From Oribacterium sp. (GTDB taxonomy: Bacteria > Bacillota_A > Clostridia > Lachnospirales > Lachnospiraceae): a DNA stretch of 9,983 nucleotides. The stretch lies in the NCBI GenBank assembly GCA_017940955.1, contig JAGAXP010000137.1, positions 1 to 9,983 on the forward strand. The letters run 5' to 3'. Position numbers and translations under genes: made by a program. Shown here piece by piece: positions 7,218-9,983 of the stretch (position 1 is the stretch's first letter; every line of letters begins with the position of its first letter). The notes beneath the pieces were generated by a model that did not search any database, was not told the origin of the DNA, and worked only from the letters and a program-made list of their open reading frames with translations.

Positions 7218-7223
7218 AAATGA
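7161..7223 (+). CDS. Candidate 20-codon leader ORF overlapping the udp start
   Basis: A GTG at 7161 lies two bases after GGAGATTA (7151-7158), with the GGAG core seven bases upstream. The frame encodes [20 protein letters not shown] and stops at TGA 7221-7223. That stop overlaps the udp ATG as ATGA (7220-7223), the classic geometry for translational coupling. The peptide itself resembles nothing I know. It may be only a by-product of the leader duplication; any role in tuning udp translation is inference. Confidence 0.3.
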   Translation: MKIIFHHYLCRSLRAEWRLK

Positions 7224-8002
7224 TTAATTACTCAGAAGACCAAACCATGTACCATATAGGTGTTGCCCCCGGGCAGATAGGACGATATGTACTGCTTCCC
7301 GGTGACCCTAAGCGATGCGAAAAAATCGCGAAGTATTTTGATAACCCGAAATTCGTAGCTGATAATCGTGAATACATTACCTACACGGGAACTCTCGACG
7401 GGGTTCCTGTGTCTGTTACCTCAACGGGTATCGGCGGACCTTCTGCCTCAATAGCTCTCGAAGAGCTCTGTATGTGCGGCGCGGATACATTTTTACGTGT
7501 GGGAACTGCCGGAGGTATGGATCTCAATGTCGAGTCCGGAGATGTAGTCATTGCCAGCGGCGCGATACGTATGGAGGGAACTTCAAAAGAGTATGCTCCC
7601 ATCGAGTGGCCCGCAGTTCCGGATTTTGAGGTGACCACTGCCCTTAAAAATGCCGCAGAGAATCTGGGCTTCAAACATCATGTTGGCGTTGTTGAGTGCA
7701 AGGATGCCTTCTATGGTCAGCACAAGCCGGAGGATCTTCCCGTTAATTACGAGCTCCTGAACAAATGGTATTCCTGGCTTAAGCTTGGCTGCAAGGCTTC
7801 AGAAATGGAATCCGCTGCCATCTTTACCGTAGGAGCCTATTTAAGAGTCCGGGTGGGAGCAGTTCTTTTCGTTATGTCAAACCAGGAACGTGAGAAGGCC
7901 GGTCTTTCCAATGTCATAGAGCATGACACCGACAAAGCCATTCGCACAGCCATCGAAGCCATCCGTATCCTCATAAAGCAGGATCAGGCAAAGGGTAAAT
8001 AA
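7220..8002 (+). CDS. udp: Uridine phosphorylase
   Basis: 260 residues from the ATG at 7220, chosen because GGAG ends six bases upstream (7210-7213) and the family-like sequence '[27 protein letters not shown]' starts soon after; upstream in-frame starts (GTG 7187, ATG 7208) would add residues without homology. It converts uridine and phosphate to uracil and ribose-1-phosphate in the cytosol. Signatures: phosphate-binding GDPKR (28-32) and Arg50 in 'NREYITYTG'; '[16 protein letters not shown]' (68-83); FLRVGTAGG (Arg93, Thr96); '[17 protein letters not shown]', matching E. coli Udp 'APLEFPAVADFECTTAL'; ribose-binding EMES (Glu195-Ser198). It resembles Udp more than the related DeoD. Its substrate is the product of cdd. 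tadA starts ten bases after its stop. Confidence 0.96.
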   Translation: MINYSEDQTMYHIGVAPGQIGRYVLLPGDPKRCEKIAKYFDNPKFVADNREYITYTGTLDGVPVSVTSTGIGGPSASIALEELCMCGADTFLRVGTAGGMDLNVESGDVVIASGAIRMEGTSKEYAPIEWPAVPDFEVTTALKNAAENLGFKHHVGVVECKDAFYGQHKPEDLPVNYELLNKWYSWLKLGCKASEMESAAIFTVGAYLRVRVGAVLFVMSNQEREKAGLSNVIEHDTDKAIRTAIEAIRILIKQDQAKGK

Positions 8003-8012
8003 GGATATTTTT

Positions 8013-8537
8013 ATGAATTTAACCCAGGAAGAAAAGTATATGAAGCTTGCCATAAGGGAAGCCCGGAAAGCTGCCATGAGCGGAGATGTTCCCATAGGCT
8101 GCATCATAGTCTATGACGGTACGGATCCCAACACTAAGGCAGATAAGAATGCCGAAGCTCACGGTATCCTCCCGGGAACCATCATCGGCCGGGGCTACAA
8201 CAAGCGTAATAAAATGCACAGTTCCCTTATGCATGCGGAGATAATAGCCATCAAAAAAGCCTGTAAGGCATTTGATGACTGGAGACTTGAAGACTGCACC
8301 ATGTACGTTACCCTGGAGCCCTGTCCCATGTGTGCGGGAGCTATCATCCAGGCCAGGATACCAAGGGTCGTTATCGGTGCAATGAGTCAAAAATCCGGCT
8401 GCTGCGGTTCAATCCTTGATATGCTGCATGAGGAAAGATTCAATCATCAATGTGAAGTAACAAAAGAACTCCTTCTTGATGACTGTACACATCTGATGAC
8501 GGATTTTTTCCGGAATATGAGAAGCAGAGAGAAGTAA
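8013..8537 (+). CDS. tadA: tRNA adenosine(34) deaminase TadA
   Basis: 174 residues, slightly longer than usual (about 150-165). TadA deaminates adenosine-34 of tRNA-Arg(ACG) to inosine so that one tRNA reads several arginine codons; in most bacteria it is essential. Zinc and catalytic motifs: HAE (His74, Glu76) and PCPMCAGA (Cys104, Cys107). The N-terminus 'YMKLAIREARKAAMSGDVPIGCIIV' is typical. Between the first strand (to Val33) and 'IIGRGYNKRN' (57-66) is an extra segment, 'DGTDPNTKADKNAEAHGILP', where most family members have only a short turn. AAGGAT precedes the ATG by about seven bases, and udp ends ten bases upstream, so it is probably in the same transcript. Chance position next to the nucleoside genes is likely, although TadA shares its fold with Cdd. 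Confidence 0.96.
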   Translation: MNLTQEEKYMKLAIREARKAAMSGDVPIGCIIVYDGTDPNTKADKNAEAHGILPGTIIGRGYNKRNKMHSSLMHAEIIAIKKACKAFDDWRLEDCTMYVTLEPCPMCAGAIIQARIPRVVIGAMSQKSGCCGSILDMLHEERFNHQCEVTKELLLDDCTHLMTDFFRNMRSREK

Positions 8538-8559
8538 GCATTATCCTATAATCAACAAT

Positions 8560-8597
8560 GGCGGAAACCCACAACATAAAGGTGATGGGTTTCCGCC
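8560..8597 (+). terminator. Hairpin between tadA and thiN (possible terminator or attenuator)
   Basis: A perfect 12-bp inverted repeat, GGCGGAAACCCA (8560-8571) and TGGGTTTCCGCC (8586-8597), encloses a 14-nt loop. Only TTAA follows, so there is no proper U-run and termination would be weak. It ends 22 bases before the thiN ATG and could lower expression of thiN relative to tadA or protect mRNA ends. No thiamine pyrophosphate riboswitch features are visible. Confidence 0.55.
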
Positions 8598-8619
8598 TTA
8601 ACAACGAAAGGCAGAATTT

Positions 8620-9354
8620 ATGAAGCGATGCATAATTGTAGGTGCGGGAGACTATTTCGGAATCCCCATAGAACTCACGGAAGAGGACTTTATCATAGCC
8701 GCAGATGCAGGATATAAGAATTTAAAAAAGTCAGGTATCCGGCCGGATCTCCTTGTGGGGGATTTTGATTCAATGCACATTGACGGGGTAGCAGGCACCA
8801 CCGGACCGGTTAAAGATCTTGACATATATGAAGACGCAGAAAAAGCCGAATATCTGCATCATCTTAAACAGATGGAGGTTGACGGCATCGAAACAAAGGT
8901 CATAGATCCCATAAAAAACGATCCCGATATGATGGCCTGTGTGAGACTTGGCCTCGAACAGGGCTTTTCGGAGTTTCATATCATAGGCGGAACCGGAAAG
9001 CGTATCGACCATAGCATAGCCAATCTTCAGATACTTGGGTTTCTGGCTGCCCGTGGCTGCCGGGGATATATTTACAACGAATTCCAGATCATAACGGCGA
9101 TACATAACGAAACCCAAAAATTTCCGGTTGAAATGCAGGGGTATTTTTCCGCACTTGCTCTGTCGGACCGGTGCCGCGGAGTAACCGAAAAGGGCTTCAA
9201 ATACATCGTCAATGATGTGGAACTGCAAAACACCATCCCCACCGGAATAAGCAATGAATTCGTGGGAACAGAGGCGGAGATAAGCGTTAAGGACGGAACC
9301 CTTCTTCTTATCTATGACCAGATGAAGGTGCATAAATTCAGCTGCTGTAATTAA
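8620..9354 (+). CDS. thiN: Thiamine pyrophosphokinase (thiamine diphosphokinase)
   Basis: 244 residues, somewhat longer than the roughly 215 of Bacillus ThiN. It transfers pyrophosphate from ATP to thiamine to make the cofactor thiamine diphosphate. AAAGG lies about nine bases before the ATG. Signatures: 'IIAADAGYKNLKKSGIRPDLLVGDFDS' (25-51) with the acidic GDFDS; KNDPDM (99-104), the position of the metal-binding D-x-T-D; 'GGTGKRIDHSIANLQIL' (123-139); and a C-terminal beta-rich thiamine-binding part with 'GVTEKGFKY' and 'PTGISNEFVG'. Oddities: Pro replaces the usual Thr in the D-x-T-D-like motif, and the stretch between GDFDS and this motif is about 20 residues longer than in Bacillus. The key Asp residues remain, so an active enzyme is still the best reading. 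Confidence 0.93.
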   Translation: MKRCIIVGAGDYFGIPIELTEEDFIIAADAGYKNLKKSGIRPDLLVGDFDSMHIDGVAGTTGPVKDLDIYEDAEKAEYLHHLKQMEVDGIETKVIDPIKNDPDMMACVRLGLEQGFSEFHIIGGTGKRIDHSIANLQILGFLAARGCRGYIYNEFQIITAIHNETQKFPVEMQGYFSALALSDRCRGVTEKGFKYIVNDVELQNTIPTGISNEFVGTEAEISVKDGTLLLIYDQMKVHKFSCCN

Positions 9355-9438
9355 CCGTGCAGGGAAAAAGCACCCTGCCCGGTTTCGCGTTGGCCGTCAT
9401 ATGTGCTTTTGTGCCGGCATAACGCACGCATGACGGCC
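9355..9438 (+). terminator. Two hairpins after thiN (terminator region)
   Basis: The first hairpin starts right after the stop: CCG-T-GCAGGG (9355-9364) with CCCTGC-C-CGG (9373-9382), a ten-pair stem with one mismatch, followed by TTTCGCG. The second is GGCCGTCAT (9392-9400) with ATGACGGCC (9430-9438), enclosing an inner GTGC/GCAC pair (9403-9406 with 9424-9427). Neither has a long U-run, but together they plausibly end the salvage transcript before the RNA gene. Confidence 0.55.
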
Positions 9439-9499
9439 TTATAGCGAATGGAAAAAATTTTTTTATTTCTAAAATTTCTATGACAGTTTTGGACATTGC

Positions 9500-9528
9500 T
9501 TGAATAGAAAAATATGTTCTGTTATAAT
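9500..9528 (+). promoter_or_regulatory. Strong sigma-A promoter of the structured RNA
   Basis: TTGAAT (9500-9505), a 17-nt spacer, then TATAAT (9523-9528) preceded by TGT, so both a near-consensus -35 and an extended -10 are present. A/T runs just upstream (9451-9480) resemble an UP element. Expected start of transcription is about 9535. This is the best promoter in the window and implies abundant RNA. Confidence 0.85.
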
Positions 9529-9534
9529 TCGCTT

Positions 9535-9775
9535 AAGAAGTAAATAACTGGAACGTGCGAGGCCGCACAAATTGAACCTACAAATACGACATACGGGATT
9601 CCGATATCTGAATACATAATATAATGCCTTCCATCTGGTAAAGGACTATAGTGGTATTCGTGGGGTCTCCCACCTAGCAAACAGGCTAGGAGTCAAGCGT
9701 GTGGTACGGCGTTTTGGTCTTACTCCAAAAAATCGTATGATTTTTAAACCGGTGAGCAGTTCACCGGTTTTTTTG
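9535..9775 (+). ncRNA. Free-standing structured non-coding RNA, about 240 nt (family uncertain, possibly raiA motif)
   Basis: A transcript unit with a strong promoter, no convincing ORF and a terminal hairpin with U-run. Stems in order: GTGCG-aggc-CGCAC (about 9555-9568); ATACGG-gatt-CCG-a-TAT near 9591-9607; a long hairpin GAATAC ... TATA ... CCTT with AAGG ... TATA ... GTATTC (about 9610-9660); GTGGG-gtct-CCCAC followed by CCTAGC-aaacag-GCTAGG (about 9661-9691); ACG-g-CGTTTTGG with CCAAAA...CGT (about 9707-9736); then the terminator. Unpaired conserved-looking segments are TTGAACCTACAA and GAGTCAAGCG. The chain of short stems with single-stranded joints is unlike the one long rod of 6S RNA, and there are no tmRNA, SRP or RNase P hallmarks. 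From memory it recalls the clostridial raiA motif, but I could not verify that. Confidence 0.75.
9746..9774 (+). terminator. Intrinsic terminator of the structured RNA
   Basis: AAACCGGTGA (9746-9755) pairs perfectly with TCACCGGTTT (9761-9770) around the 5-nt loop GCAGT. The stem runs directly into a T-run (9768-9774). This is a textbook Rho-independent terminator, oriented for the plus-strand RNA. Confidence 0.93.
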
Positions 9776-9839
9776 TTTGCGTTCAGGGAGAAATAAATTC
9801 CCATAGTTTAATGTAAAAAAGTGAATTTAGTTTATCATG

Positions 9840-9848
9840 TGCTATAAT
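9840..9848 (+). promoter_or_regulatory. Extended -10 promoter at the right edge
   Basis: TGCTATAAT (9840-9848) is a perfect extended -10. The hexamer 17 bases upstream (AGTGAA, 9820-9825) is only loosely like a -35. Expected start of transcription is about 9855, which falls at the first base or two of the long inverted repeat that follows. Confidence 0.6.
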
Positions 9849-9853
9849 TCTTA

Positions 9854-9933
9854 AGTGAAGTATCATATTCAGAGCAGATAAAAAGAGCAGATTAAGTCAT
9901 GACCTATATCTGCTCTGAATGTGATTCTTCACT
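9854..9933 (+). promoter_or_regulatory. Long 5'-terminal hairpin, putative leader regulatory element
   Basis: AGTGAAG (9854-9860) pairs with CTTCACT (9927-9933), TATCAT with GTGATT imperfectly, and ATTCAGAGCAGATA (9867-9880) perfectly with TATCTGCTCTGAAT (9907-9920): about 26 pairs. The loop contains a second copy of AGAGCAGAT (9884-9892), which could replace the first in pairing with the right arm, giving a smaller alternative hairpin. No T-run follows. A possible ATG at 9964 lies about 30 bases downstream, without a convincing ribosome binding site, and its frame (MEIEPV...) leaves the window after six codons. Confidence 0.6.
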
Positions 9934-9983
9934 ATTGTACCAAATCGCGGACGGGTGGCCACTATGGAAATTGAACCAGTACA

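Noticed and set aside
7187..7219. Upstream GTG start for udp
   Set aside because: It would begin inside the duplicated leader; the GGAG at 7210-7213 and family length favour 7220.
8538..8619. Thiamine pyrophosphate riboswitch before thiN
   Set aside because: No CTGAGA box or other conserved part of that riboswitch; the gap is only 82 bases and is filled by a simple hairpin.
8770..9333. 187-codon minus-strand open frame
   Set aside because: Antisense shadow of thiN, which has clear family motifs throughout.
9535..9775. 6S RNA as the identity of the structured RNA
   Set aside because: The 5' and 3' halves do not pair into one long rod with a central bubble; the fold is a series of local stems.
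1..9983. CRISPR array, insertion sequence, prophage or defence system
   Set aside because: No regularly spaced repeats, transposase, integrase or phage genes; the only repeats are short local ones described above.

Overview
The window looks like a chromosomal segment of a low- to mid-GC Firmicute, most likely a Lachnospiraceae member such as Butyrivibrio or a relative. Supporting signs are strong AGGAGG-type ribosome binding sites, extended -10 promoters (TGnTATAAT), a secreted protein carrying the DGxGxGxAExYYF / NTxTPDGxTVxxxGxW repeat style common in Lachnospiraceae, and a clostridial-type salvage and housekeeping gene set. This placement is inference from protein style, not from a marker gene.

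Layout. The left end (1-1515, minus strand) is the N-terminal 505 codons of a lipoprotein M3-family oligoendopeptidase F that runs off the window. Next comes about 500 bp with no secure gene, then a tRNA-Leu(UAG) with a strong hairpin terminator. After a second gene-poor stretch with a promoter, two plus-strand genes follow: a secreted 280-aa protein with one wall-binding-like repeat unit, and an 805-aa AAA+ protein of the SpoVK/CbbX type whose only recognisable P-loop has Arg in place of the catalytic Lys.

From 5864 to 9354 there is a close-packed plus-strand run: cytidine deaminase (cdd), DeoD-type purine nucleoside phosphorylase (deoD), uridine phosphorylase (udp), tRNA adenosine deaminase (tadA) and thiamine pyrophosphokinase (thiN). 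Cdd turns cytidine into uridine and Udp splits uridine into uracil and ribose-1-phosphate, so these two are consecutive steps. DeoD does the equivalent cleavage for purine nucleosides. TadA and ThiN are housekeeping passengers. The gaps in this run are unusual: a 19-bp perfect hairpin plus a 24-nt perfect palindrome before deoD, a duplicated leader/RBS block with a tiny ORF overlapping the udp start, and a 12-bp hairpin between tadA and thiN.

The right end (9355-9983) has no complete protein gene. It holds terminator-like hairpins after thiN, then a free-standing structured RNA of about 240 nt with its own consensus promoter and a textbook terminator. It ends with a second extended -10 promoter whose transcript would begin inside a long inverted repeat leading towards a gene cut off by the window edge.

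Best candidates for something undescribed are the structured RNA (9535-9775; family uncertain, possibly the raiA motif), the 5'-terminal switchable hairpin (9854-9933), the duplicated udp leader, and the P-loop-altered AAA+ protein. I see no phage, insertion sequence, CRISPR array or defence system.
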